Assembly: GCA_023254055.1 (NCBI GenBank)
Contig: JALQYN010000050.1
Coordinates: 1 to 53,623, forward strand
DNA length: 53,623 bases
Direction: 5' to 3'
From: Polaribacter sp.
GTDB lineage: Bacteria > Bacteroidota > Bacteroidia > Flavobacteriales > Flavobacteriaceae
Both the position numbers and the translations under genes were made by a program. The notes under the pieces were generated by a model. The model did not search any database and had not been told where the DNA came from. It saw only the letters and a program-made list of their open reading frames with translations. Numbering within the stretch: position 1 is the stretch's first letter; every line of letters starts with the position of its first letter. This document shows positions 1 through 7,920 of this stretch, piece after piece.

Positions 1-190
1 AATCATGTTATCTTACTCTTTGTTTACGCTGTCAATTTCAATATTTTCAATGAACGTTTTAGATGCTGTAATCAGTACTCTTTCAACCAATACATACTCT
101 AAATCTTTGTAGAAATGTTAGACTCGAACTAACCTTTTAATCTTACTTAAAATTTCCAAAATCTCTCTAGAACTTCACTTGTCTCTCAAA
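1..190 (-). other. Probable rRNA operon leader (gene off-window)
   Basis: This stretch has no credible coding frame. Read on the minus strand, it follows two tandem promoters (198-229 and 303-332). It begins with a segment rich in CACCCGCTTTGAGAGACAAG-like sequence and later contains GTTCATTGA and GACAGCGTAA-type stretches. From memory, such segments occur in flavobacterial 16S rRNA leaders. No 16S sequence is visible before the window ends, so the rRNA assignment is an inference. The alternative is a long 5' leader of some other strongly expressed leftward gene. Confidence 0.5.
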
Positions 191-197
191 GCGGGTG

Positions 198-229
198 CAA
201 ATGTATAAACTCTTTTTACAATACAAAAA
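198..229 (-). promoter_or_regulatory. Promoter P2, leftward
   Basis: On the minus strand a TTTTTG element (224-229) is separated by 18 bases from TACATTTG (198-205). This matches the Bacteroidota primary sigma consensus (TTG, about 19 bases, TAnnTTTG). Transcription would start near 191-193 and run toward position 1. It lies downstream of a second promoter and of A/T tracts resembling an UP-like region, an arrangement typical of rRNA operons. Confidence 0.65.
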
Positions 230-302
230 CTTTTTTAAACTTTTTTTGAAAGAAAATTCGTTTATCTTTTTTTGAATGAACTTGTGCCGAAATAACGGAC
301 GG

Positions 303-332
303 CAAAGATATGAGAAATAAATTATATAGCAA
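303..332 (-). promoter_or_regulatory. Promoter P1, leftward
   Basis: On the minus strand TTG (330-332) is followed by exactly 19 bases and then TATCTTTG (303-310), a full match to the Bacteroidota consensus. Together with the promoter at 198-229 it forms a tandem pair about 105 bases apart facing the left edge. It lies between the end of the DUF4294 gene and the putative leader. It is therefore unlikely to be serving the DUF4294 gene, which also reads leftward but ends at 414. Confidence 0.65.
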
Positions 333-413
333 GAATTTTTAGAAAGAAAATTGCATTTTTTTATGTAAAAAAATCAAGACACTAAAATTCAGGAACTTAA
401 AAAAACAAAATAA

Positions 414-1133
414 TTATTTAGAGCGCTTTTTTTTCATTTTAGAGAACATTTGCTTGTACTCTTCAACATTGATATAGCCTTTATAAACACTATACATTTT
501 ATCTACATCAATAGTAAGCTTGGGTTTTTGCTCAATTAATTTTTCTTGGATGAAGGCTCGTTGTAAGATATCTTCTATTAAATAATCTTCATTCACACTT
601 TCTGGATGGTATTCTGATTTTAGTGACATCTTAAAAAGGTTTGCTGTAGTGTTATACCAAAATGCTCTCCAGCCACTTCTTAATTCTTTTACTTGCGCAA
701 AAGCTGTTTTACCTGTTTGACGATGAATTAATTTTATCAAAATTCTTCCTTCCGTTCTTGTCATACTCTTTAATTGATCTGTAAACTCGCCTTCTAAATA
801 CCTTTGAATTAACTTAATGTACTTTTTCTTTTTTCTATTTCCTTTTATTTTAAGTAATCTAGCGTTTAATGTATCTAGCCTCTTTGAAGCAAGAATAGCA
901 AAAGGATATGCTTTAAAAACTTTCTTCTGGAACCAATAATAATAATTAACATCCTCTCTATGCTTAAACTTAGTTTTAGGCAACAAGCTAACTTCATCTA
1001 AATGAATAGTTAAAGTATCTCCTATCTTTATCAATATGTATTGTTCTGAAAGCGGAATAGAATCTTTCTTCTGCCCGAATGAGACAAAAGAAACCAAGAT
1101 TATATATATGTATACTAAAAACTTCAATAGCAA
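414..1133 (-). CDS. DUF4294 family protein
   Basis: The 239-residue protein begins with a hydrophobic signal-like segment (about 1-20, ending VSFG-Q), so it is probably exported to the periplasm. The rest is basic and largely helical, with the pattern of the Bacteroidota DUF4294 family: a YYYWFQKKVFKAYPFA segment near residue 63, a Lys-rich linker near 98-105, and a G-R-I-L-I-K-L-I-H-R segment near 130. No catalytic motif is recognisable and its function is not known. On the minus strand a TATCTTTG element at 1151-1158 lies just upstream, but no clear TTG partner is visible. It is divergent from the M42 peptidase gene and appears to be a single-gene unit. Confidence 0.8.
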   Translation of the reverse strand: MLLKFLVYIYIILVSFVSFGQKKDSIPLSEQYILIKIGDTLTIHLDEVSLLPKTKFKHREDVNYYYWFQKKVFKAYPFAILASKRLDTLNARLLKIKGNRKKKKYIKLIQRYLEGEFTDQLKSMTRTEGRILIKLIHRQTGKTAFAQVKELRSGWRAFWYNTTANLFKMSLKSEYHPESVNEDYLIEDILQRAFIQEKLIEQKPKLTIDVDKMYSVYKGYINVEEYKQMFSKMKKKRSK

Positions 1134-1290
1134 ATGATTCGTTAATTTTGCAAAGATATTACAAAATCAACTTAGAAATAAAGGATAAACTGTTAAGAGA
1201 AATAAAAAATCACATTCATAAAAAGTTTATGCGAAAAAAATTATTTAATGATTAAAAATCGTATTATTTTTACAAAAAACAGAAAACACA

Positions 1291-2379
1291 ATGGCTAAAA
1301 AATCAATACTAAATAAAAAATCAATTACCTTTTTAGAAAAATATTTAAATAATGCTGCCCCTACAGGTTATGAGTGGGAAGGACAAAAAATTTGGATGGA
1401 GTACCTTAAACCGTATGTAGATGAATTTATAACTGACACTTACGGAACAGCAGTTGGAGTTATCAATCCGAAAGCTACATTTAAAGTTGTGATTGAAGGA
1501 CATGCAGATGAAATTTCTTGGTATGTAAATTATATTTCTGACAATGGATTAATCTACGTGATTAGAAATGGAGGTTCAGATCATCAAATTGCGCCTAGTA
1601 AAATTGTAAATATTCACACAAAAAACGGAATTGTAAAAGGTGTTTTCGGGTGGCCTGCTATTCACACTAGAGACAAAGCTAGAGAAGAAGCTCCAAAACC
1701 TGAAAATATTTTTATAGATACAGGTTGTGCAACAAAAAAAGAAGTTGAAGCTTTAGGGATTCATGTAGGTTGTGTAATTACGTATCCGGATGAATTTCAT
1801 ATTTTAAATGGAGATAAATTTGTTTGTAGAGCTTTAGATAATAGAATGGGCGGATTTATGATTGCAGAAGTTGCTCGTTTATTAAAGGAAAACAAAAAAA
1901 CATTGCCTTTTGGTTTGTATATTACCAATTCTGTGCAAGAAGAAATTGGGTTACGTGGTGCAGAAATGATTACACAACGCATAAAACCAAACGTAGCAAT
2001 TGTAACTGATGTAACGCATGACACTACAACTCCAATGATTGACGTAAAAAAAGCAGGTCATTTAGAAATGGGCAAAGGTCCAGTTGTTGCTTACGCTCCT
2101 GCTGTACAACAAAAATTACGCGATTTAATTACTGAAACTGCCGAAGAAAATAAGATTCCTTTTCAACGTTCTGCACTTTCTAGAGCAACTGGAACAGATA
2201 CTGATGCATTTGCATATAGCAATGGCGGAGTAGCATCTGCATTAATTTCTTTACCTCTTCGTTATATGCACACAACTGTAGAAATGGTTCATAAAGAGGA
2301 TGTTGAAAATGTAATTAAAATGATTTATGAAACCTTATTAAAAATTAAAGAAGGAGAAACGTTTTCTTATTTTGAATAA
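1291..2379 (+). CDS. M42 family metallopeptidase (glutamyl aminopeptidase type)
   Basis: The 362-residue protein is a likely cytosolic cobalt- or zinc-dependent aminopeptidase of the M42 family, which trims peptides inside self-assembling tetrahedral complexes. Expected metal ligands are visible: HADE at 71-74 (H71, D73), D183 in ALDNRMGG, the catalytic pair at 217-218 in VQEEIG, D240 in VTDVTHD and H327 in RYMHT. A GTDTDAFA segment (301-308) is also typical. There is no signal peptide, and length fits the family (about 340-370). The substrate cannot be inferred from sequence; older annotations of this family as endoglucanase are unreliable. A terminator-like hairpin follows the stop codon at once. 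Confidence 0.9.
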   Translation: MAKKSILNKKSITFLEKYLNNAAPTGYEWEGQKIWMEYLKPYVDEFITDTYGTAVGVINPKATFKVVIEGHADEISWYVNYISDNGLIYVIRNGGSDHQIAPSKIVNIHTKNGIVKGVFGWPAIHTRDKAREEAPKPENIFIDTGCATKKEVEALGIHVGCVITYPDEFHILNGDKFVCRALDNRMGGFMIAEVARLLKENKKTLPFGLYITNSVQEEIGLRGAEMITQRIKPNVAIVTDVTHDTTTPMIDVKKAGHLEMGKGPVVAYAPAVQQKLRDLITETAEENKIPFQRSALSRATGTDTDAFAYSNGGVASALISLPLRYMHTTVEMVHKEDVENVIKMIYETLLKIKEGETFSYFE

Positions 2380-2385
2380 ATATAC

Positions 2386-2409
2386 AATCCTGCTTTGGCA
2401 GGATTTTTT
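2386..2409 (+). terminator. Hairpin with T-tract abutting the Nudix start
   Basis: AATCCTGC (2386-2393) pairs perfectly with GCAGGATT (2398-2405) across a TTTG loop and runs into a T-tract ending at 2409. The next base begins the ATG of the Nudix gene. It looks like an intrinsic terminator for the M42 gene, placed so that no separate ribosome-binding site fits ahead of the downstream start. Confidence 0.7.
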
Positions 2410-2949
2410 ATGGATGAACTCATAGACATACTAACACCAGAAGGAAAACCAACTGATAGAACGGCTTTAAAATCTGAAGCCCATCAAAAAGGATTGTATC
2501 ATGCAACCATACATGTTTGGCTGTACACAAATGATAAAAAAATTCTACTTCAAAAAAGAGCTGCTGTAAAAAAAGTATTCCCTAATCATTGGGATGTTTC
2601 TGTTGCTGGACATATTGGTGCTGGAGAAAATATTGAACTCGCTGCAATTAGAGAAGTAAAGGAAGAAATTGGATTGACTATTTTAGAAATGGACTTAACA
2701 AAAATCGGATTGCGTAAAGACGAAATTGTGCATCCAAACGGAATTCTAGACAACGAATTTAAACATATTTTTTTATGTGAGTTAACTGAAGAAATTTCAA
2801 ATTTAACAATGCAAGATGGAGAAGTTGACGACTTACAATTATTTGATATTTCTATTTTAAAAGACACCACTAAACATGGAAGTTTTATGGTGCCAAATTT
2901 CAGGAAGTATTACGATTTTATTTATGATAAAATCAATACTATTCTTTAG
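2410..2949 (+). CDS. Nudix hydrolase, IDI-like
   Basis: The 179-residue protein carries a perfect Nudix box at 67-89 (G-x5-E-x7-REVKEE-x-GL), so it should hydrolyse a nucleoside diphosphate linked to another moiety. The N-terminus (DILTPEGKPT, then a GLYHATIHVWLY strand and QKRA) is like the subgroup often annotated as isopentenyl-diphosphate isomerase-like Nudix proteins. That name does not prove isomerase activity. I chose the ATG at 2410. A TTG five codons upstream lies inside the terminator stem and is unlikely. The ATG directly follows the hairpin T-tract, so translation may depend on read-through or on mRNA structure. The 3' end overlaps the convergent lipoprotein gene by 11 bases. Confidence 0.85.
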   Translation: MDELIDILTPEGKPTDRTALKSEAHQKGLYHATIHVWLYTNDKKILLQKRAAVKKVFPNHWDVSVAGHIGAGENIELAAIREVKEEIGLTILEMDLTKIGLRKDEIVHPNGILDNEFKHIFLCELTEEISNLTMQDGEVDDLQLFDISILKDTTKHGSFMVPNFRKYYDFIYDKINTIL

Positions 2950-3682
2950 GTTTATCAAAAAATGAATCTGACACTTTTGTATCGCTAAGTATCGCTAATG
3001 AAAATTGAGTTGCCGCTCGTTTAGGTTCTGTTGGAACACCAATACTATCTTGTTTGTACCAAGTAATAGATTTTGGCAACAACAGGCCTTCTACAGAATT
3101 CCAATCATTATATCTAATCATGCTATATTTTTCTGATGGCTCTTTAGAATTGAAGGTTACAGTATATGCTAACCATTCCATTTGATAAGAATCTTTATTA
3201 TAATAAATCAAGTAATTATCATCTGGCGAAGTACCAATATTAGCTTGATAAGAAATTTTATATCCCGCATAATGTTCACCTTCAAAAACTAAATCTGGTA
3301 TTTCTTCATATATAATTCCGTTATCAGCCAATACAAATGGCATGGCATAAAAATAGAAATACAAATTGTAATAAAAATCTTTATTACTCTTAAAAGCTTT
3401 CTTTTTTACCTCTTTAAGCCAAACTTCTTTTCCATTAAATCCGAGTGAATAATTTGGTGAGTTGATAACCGTTTTTCTAGATTGTAAATCGATTGTGTGT
3501 ACCTCATCTCCTTTGTTAAATGATAAAGTTTGTGCTTTTCTCCAGGTATTTATCCCACCATGTTTTTCAAAAACTTTTGCTAATTCATCAGGAAAGTTTT
3601 CCTTTTTTTTAACCTTCTTTGGATCGTTTTTACAGGCAATTGAAATTGTAGTAATGATAAATAGTAAGAGTAATTTTTTCAT
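2939..3682 (-). CDS. DUF6503-like lipoprotein
   Basis: The 247-residue protein starts with a lipoprotein signal (MKKLLLLFIITTISIAC, cysteine at about 17) followed by a Lys-rich tether, so it is likely anchored in the periplasm or outer membrane. The mature part contains FEKHGGINTWRKAQTL near 38-53 and later NDWNSVEGLLLPKSITWY. This pattern fits the flavobacterial DUF6503 group, which resembles lipoprotein-carrier-like beta folds. Function is unknown. It overlaps the 3' end of the convergent Nudix gene by 11 bases. A weaker resemblance in layout (fold length, LLPKSITWY versus LLPKNHTFS) to the duplicated protein at 39709-40986 is noted. Confidence 0.65.
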   Translation of the reverse strand: MKKLLLLFIITTISIACKNDPKKVKKKENFPDELAKVFEKHGGINTWRKAQTLSFNKGDEVHTIDLQSRKTVINSPNYSLGFNGKEVWLKEVKKKAFKSNKDFYYNLYFYFYAMPFVLADNGIIYEEIPDLVFEGEHYAGYKISYQANIGTSPDDNYLIYYNKDSYQMEWLAYTVTFNSKEPSEKYSMIRYNDWNSVEGLLLPKSITWYKQDSIGVPTEPKRAATQFSLAILSDTKVSDSFFDKPKE

Positions 3683-3733
3683 TAATTCTATTTTTAAATT
3701 AAAGTCGAAATTGCAATAAAATTCTTACAACTT

Positions 3734-5500
3734 TTAAATTTTTGATTGATAGGTATACAATTCAAAATACCTTCCTTTTTTAGCAATCAATTGATCATGA
3801 GTTCCTCGTTCTACAATAGACCCAGATTCTATGACTAAAATTTGATCTGCTTGTTTAATGGTACTCAACCTGTGTGCAATTACAATGGTAGTTCTGTCTT
3901 TTATCAATTCAGATAAACTTTTCTGAATTAAGGCTTCGCTTTCTGTATCTAAACTAGATGTTGCTTCGTCTAAAATAATGATTTTTGGATTTGCTAAAAT
4001 TGCTCTCGCAATGGCCAATCGCTGTCTTTGACCTCCAGACAACTTTACTCCTCTTTCGCCAATTAAGGTATCTAATCCGTTTTCGAAACGATCTGTAAAT
4101 TCATTCACATAAGCGGCCTTTACAGCATTTTGCAATTCATCTTCAGTGGCATTTGGTCTAGGAAACAAAATGTTTTCTTTGATAGTTCCTTCAAATAAAA
4201 ACTCATCTTGCAAAACAACACCCAAATGTTTTCTATAACTACTTAATAGCACTTTAGACATGTCATTGTTGTCTATGGTAACTTTTCCAGATTTTGGCTT
4301 TAAAAATGTAGCTGACAAACCTGCAATGGTAGATTTTCCAGACCCCGAACTACCAACTAAAGCAGTAACGGAACCTTTTGGTACATCAAAACTTATATTG
4401 TTTAACACTTCCTTGCCTTCTTCATAAGAAAAAGATACATCATCAAAATTTATATTTCCTGAAACATTTTCTAGCTCAATGGTTCTGTTTTCATCATCTT
4501 CTTCGGCCTCCATATTCATCAATTCTTCGGTTCTATCCAGACCTGCTAATGCTTCTGTTAACTGACTTCCAATATTACTCATCTGAACTATTGGCGCAAT
4601 CATAAATCCAAGTAATAATGTAAATGATAAAAAATCTCCAACAGTTAACTCACCTGTCATTATTTTATATCCACCAATTCCCATAATTCCTGTAGATGCA
4701 ATTCCTAACAAAAAAGTTGATGAACTGGTCATAAGTGCCGTTGCGGTTAAACTTTTCTTTACGTTTTGAAACAACAGGTCTACTCCTTTTTCAAAAACTT
4801 CATTTTCTTGCTGTTCTGCATTAAATGCCTTAATAACTCTAACACCCGCCAAAGTTTCTGTCAACCTTCCTTTTACATCAGCATTGATAACTCCTCTATT
4901 TCTAAATATGGGCCTAATATATTTGAATGCTTTTAAAGCAACCAAACCAAATATTGCAACTGGAATTAAGACGAATAAGGTCATAGACGGACTTATTCCG
5001 ATTAACAATACCATAGAAATAACTGCAGTAATGGTACCTCCAACTAATTGCACAAGTCCTGTTCCTATTAAATTTCGAACACCCTCTACATCACTCATGA
5101 TTCGAGAAACCAGCGCTCCAGACTTCGTGTTGTCAAAAAAACTAATGGGTAGCGACAACACTTTCTTTTGTACTTGTGCTCTTAATTCTGAAATTAAATA
5201 CTGAGCCTGTACACTTAAAATTCGAGTTAATAAAAATGAAGTAATGGCTTGAACTAGAATTGCAATTCCAACTACCAACAACAACTGGTATAGTTGGTCA
5301 TAATCTTTATTCGGAATGACATCATCTAATAAGGCTTTACTTTTCCATGGCAACACCAAACTTGATAGCCTACTTAATACGATTAAAATTAACCCAATAA
5401 AAACCAAATTCCGTTTTGGCCAAATGATGGTTTTAAAAGCTTTGCCTATAGAAACTTTTGATTTCTTATCCTTTTTTGATGCATCGTTATTTTCCTTCAT
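3734..5500 (-). CDS. ABC transporter, fused permease and ATPase (MsbA/LmrA type)
   Basis: The 588-residue protein is a half-size ABC exporter that would work as a homodimer in the inner membrane. A type I exporter membrane domain with about six segments spans roughly 30-315. The ATPase follows, with Walker A GSSGSGKST (383-391), Q-loop near 431, signature LSGGQ (487-491), Walker B IIILDE (507-512) and H-loop histidine 543. All catalytic elements are intact. The substrate is unknown; lipids, peptides and drugs are all possible for this family. It stands alone between a lipoprotein gene and an M28 peptidase gene, both in the same direction but separated by 51 and 151 bases. Confidence 0.92.
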   Translation of the reverse strand: MKENNDASKKDKKSKVSIGKAFKTIIWPKRNLVFIGLILIVLSRLSSLVLPWKSKALLDDVIPNKDYDQLYQLLLVVGIAILVQAITSFLLTRILSVQAQYLISELRAQVQKKVLSLPISFFDNTKSGALVSRIMSDVEGVRNLIGTGLVQLVGGTITAVISMVLLIGISPSMTLFVLIPVAIFGLVALKAFKYIRPIFRNRGVINADVKGRLTETLAGVRVIKAFNAEQQENEVFEKGVDLLFQNVKKSLTATALMTSSSTFLLGIASTGIMGIGGYKIMTGELTVGDFLSFTLLLGFMIAPIVQMSNIGSQLTEALAGLDRTEELMNMEAEEDDENRTIELENVSGNINFDDVSFSYEEGKEVLNNISFDVPKGSVTALVGSSGSGKSTIAGLSATFLKPKSGKVTIDNNDMSKVLLSSYRKHLGVVLQDEFLFEGTIKENILFPRPNATEDELQNAVKAAYVNEFTDRFENGLDTLIGERGVKLSGGQRQRLAIARAILANPKIIILDEATSSLDTESEALIQKSLSELIKDRTTIVIAHRLSTIKQADQILVIESGSIVERGTHDQLIAKKGRYFELYTYQSKI

Positions 5501-5595
5501 GTATGTTTTTGTTTTCGTAATTGATTTTTATAAGTTGGCAAATGATATGCCATGAATAAAAACATGACAGAATAACAAAATGTTTTTATAAACGA

Positions 5596-5661
5596 TTAAT
5601 AATACTCTACTACCTCTGGGCTCAGTAGTGTAGAAGTATCTTCTAAAATATTTATTTCATA
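5596..5661 (-). pseudogene. Relic of an acs 3' end
   Basis: Read leftward from about 5661, the frame gives E-I-N-I-L-E-D-T-S-T-L-L-S-P-E-V-V-E and a stop at 5596-5598. The intact acetyl-CoA synthetase upstream ends E-M-D-N-L-G-D-I-S-T-L-L-N-P-E-V-V-Q and so on. By hand alignment about three quarters of roughly 63 bases match, with one three-base gap. The relic starts inside the last codons of the M28 gene in another frame and has no start of its own. It is a leftover of a second acs copy or of a recombination at the acs 3' end. Confidence 0.75.
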
Positions 5662-7871
5662 AGTTTAACAGCCTCTATAATACTTGAATTAAATCCATTG
5701 AGTACTTCACTAAGTATTGTAATTTGCGCTGTTACCTCTTTAAAGTTTTTTTGCTCAATTGCTTCTCTTACACCTGGAAGCGTTTTTACACCATAACCAG
5801 TGTAAAATCCAGGTGCATAAATATGATGTTTGTACCATGATCGACGTGGTAAACCATGTGATCTAATTAACTTGCTCTCCATATTTTTTAGCACTTTGTT
5901 TAACTTATGGATATTCGCTTTGTTTTTAATTCCCTCTTTATATGCCATGGAGAATATAGAAGCGTTCTTTTTCAACTCTATTAAGGCGTTTTCAATAGGT
6001 GCAAAATTAAAATACGGAACTGTTATTTTCGGTACAGGTTTTTTAAAATTATCTTTTGGATTTGAGACCAAATCATAAATACCATTTTCAATGAGCTTAT
6101 TATGATTTTCAGCATCTTTACGCAACTGATCTGCTAGTTTTGTTAACTCATCAGCGTATTTTGAAACAATGTTAGAGAAATGAGAGAACTCAAAGGGAAG
6201 TATTTCGGCATTTGCCAATCGTAAGCTTGTACGTCCAGCAACTTTCGCCAAAGTCACTCCATACTGAAATGTAGGGTCTTTAAAACGTTTATATAGCTTA
6301 TACGAATCGTACATGGTATGGTATTCTCCTCCCGAGCTTTCACCACCAAATCCCATATTAAAAGAAGAAATTCCTAAATGTTGAAAAAATGGTGAATAAT
6401 CAGATCCAGATCCTAAAGCAGCTAATTTATAATAAGGCCAACTAGGTTGATTATTGGCAATATTAATAGCATTACGTCTGTCAAAAACTGAAACTTTTTT
6501 TTGGGGATCATGAACTACATGTGTAATTTCATTAAAAAACTTTTCTAAGGTATGTGAACCTCCAGCGTTCAAAAATCCAGCACCAGTACCATCCGTATTT
6601 ATATATGCAACTACTTTTTCACTTAACTCTTTAGCGTGAGTTTCTACCCATTCAGTAGAACCAATTAAACCAGGCTCTTCAGCACCCCAAGCACAATACA
6701 TCAGTGTTCGTTTTGGGGCATGCCCTTGTTTTGCTAATATGCTTACAGCTCTAGCTTCTTCCATCATAGCAACCAATCCGCTAATTGGATCGTTGGCTCC
6801 ATGTACCCAGGCATCATGGTGATTTCCTCTAATAACCCACTCATCAGGAAGCGTGCTTCCTTTTAACGTTGCAATTACGTCATAGGCAGGTTTTAAATCC
6901 CAGTTAAATTCCAATTTCAAATGCACTTTGGCAGGGCCAGGACCAATATGATACGTAATTGGTAATGCACCTCTCCAGTTTACTGGAGCTACAGGACCCC
7001 TCAATGCTTTTAAAAGTGGTAAAGCATCGTGGTACGAAATTGGTAAAACAGGAATTTTCGTTAATGAAGTCGCATCTTTAATTGCTAATCTTTTTGCATT
7101 ATCTGTTGCTCCATAACCTGGTGTTAAAGGATCTCCAGGAGCAAATGGTAAATCCATAACAGCGCCTCGTTGTATTCCATATTTATTTTTAAAAGGACCG
7201 ATAGGATACACATCTCCTTGATAGTAACCATCATCTTTAGGATCAGAATAAATAATACAGCCAATAGCTCCTTTTTCGGCTGCTAATTTTGGTTTAATAC
7301 CTCTCCAAGAACCAGCATATTTCGCAATAACTATTTTTCCTTTAACAGAAATTCCTCTTTTTTCTAATTCTTCATAATCTGCAGGAATACCATAATTGAC
7401 AAACACCAATTCTGAAGTAACATCTCCATCAATAGAAAAAATATTATATCCAGGTAAAGCTTCATCAATTTGAGTTGAAGACTTATCGCCCACTATTGAT
7501 GGTTCAATTAAACTTGCAGTATATTTAGTAGGCTCTGTCATCTCAAGCAAGCGCAATTTTGGTGTTGGATATAGCACGTTAAATTTTTCGATTCTTACAT
7601 CGTAACCCCATTCTTTGAATTTAGCAGCAATAAAATCGACCACTTTTTTATCATATGGAGAACCAACATGATGTGGCCTTGCGGTTAAGTATTTCATCCA
7701 TACATCAAGATTTTCAGAATTTAAAAGTGTGTCAAAATTCGCTTCAAGCGCTAATTGTTTCTTTGCATTGTCATCAGAGAATCCCATAACGGATTTTGAT
7801 TGTGCAAAACTAGAATTAGTCGTTAAAAAAAATGTAAATACAAAAACGAGTGTGGATAGTAAAAACTTCAT
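5652..7871 (-). CDS. M28 peptidase with PA domain (glutamate carboxypeptidase II-like)
   Basis: The 739-residue protein has a signal peptide (1-23, SFAQ cleavage), a PA insert domain around 155-260, an M28 zinc-peptidase core around 330-540 and a helical C-terminal dimerisation-like domain. Matches to the two-zinc site of human glutamate carboxypeptidase II are visible: H351 in GNHHDAW, D361 in GANDP, the E398-E399 pair in WGAEEPGLIGSTEW, D427 in YINTD and H518 in EYHTMYD. It should act outside the cytoplasm on peptides, with specificity unknown. It lies 49 bases downstream of acs in the same direction. Its last codons overlap an out-of-frame relic of an acs 3' end, which suggests it arrived by recombination at acs. 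Confidence 0.9.
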   Translation of the reverse strand: MKFLLSTLVFVFTFFLTTNSSFAQSKSVMGFSDDNAKKQLALEANFDTLLNSENLDVWMKYLTARPHHVGSPYDKKVVDFIAAKFKEWGYDVRIEKFNVLYPTPKLRLLEMTEPTKYTASLIEPSIVGDKSSTQIDEALPGYNIFSIDGDVTSELVFVNYGIPADYEELEKRGISVKGKIVIAKYAGSWRGIKPKLAAEKGAIGCIIYSDPKDDGYYQGDVYPIGPFKNKYGIQRGAVMDLPFAPGDPLTPGYGATDNAKRLAIKDATSLTKIPVLPISYHDALPLLKALRGPVAPVNWRGALPITYHIGPGPAKVHLKLEFNWDLKPAYDVIATLKGSTLPDEWVIRGNHHDAWVHGANDPISGLVAMMEEARAVSILAKQGHAPKRTLMYCAWGAEEPGLIGSTEWVETHAKELSEKVVAYINTDGTGAGFLNAGGSHTLEKFFNEITHVVHDPQKKVSVFDRRNAINIANNQPSWPYYKLAALGSGSDYSPFFQHLGISSFNMGFGGESSGGEYHTMYDSYKLYKRFKDPTFQYGVTLAKVAGRTSLRLANAEILPFEFSHFSNIVSKYADELTKLADQLRKDAENHNKLIENGIYDLVSNPKDNFKKPVPKITVPYFNFAPIENALIELKKNASIFSMAYKEGIKNKANIHKLNKVLKNMESKLIRSHGLPRRSWYKHHIYAPGFYTGYGVKTLPGVREAIEQKNFKEVTAQITILSEVLNGFNSSIIEAVKLMK

Positions 7872-7920
7872 ATCAAATACTTTTTTAGTTAGTGATTATT
7901 CTATTTAGGTGTTTTCAAAA

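Noticed and set aside
2395..2409. TTG start for the Nudix protein
   Set aside because: It lies in the terminator stem and the ATG at 2410 gives a normal N-terminus.
2939..2949. Overlapping convergent gene ends as a regulatory antisense site
   Set aside because: An 11-base overlap of convergent stop regions is ordinary in compact genomes.
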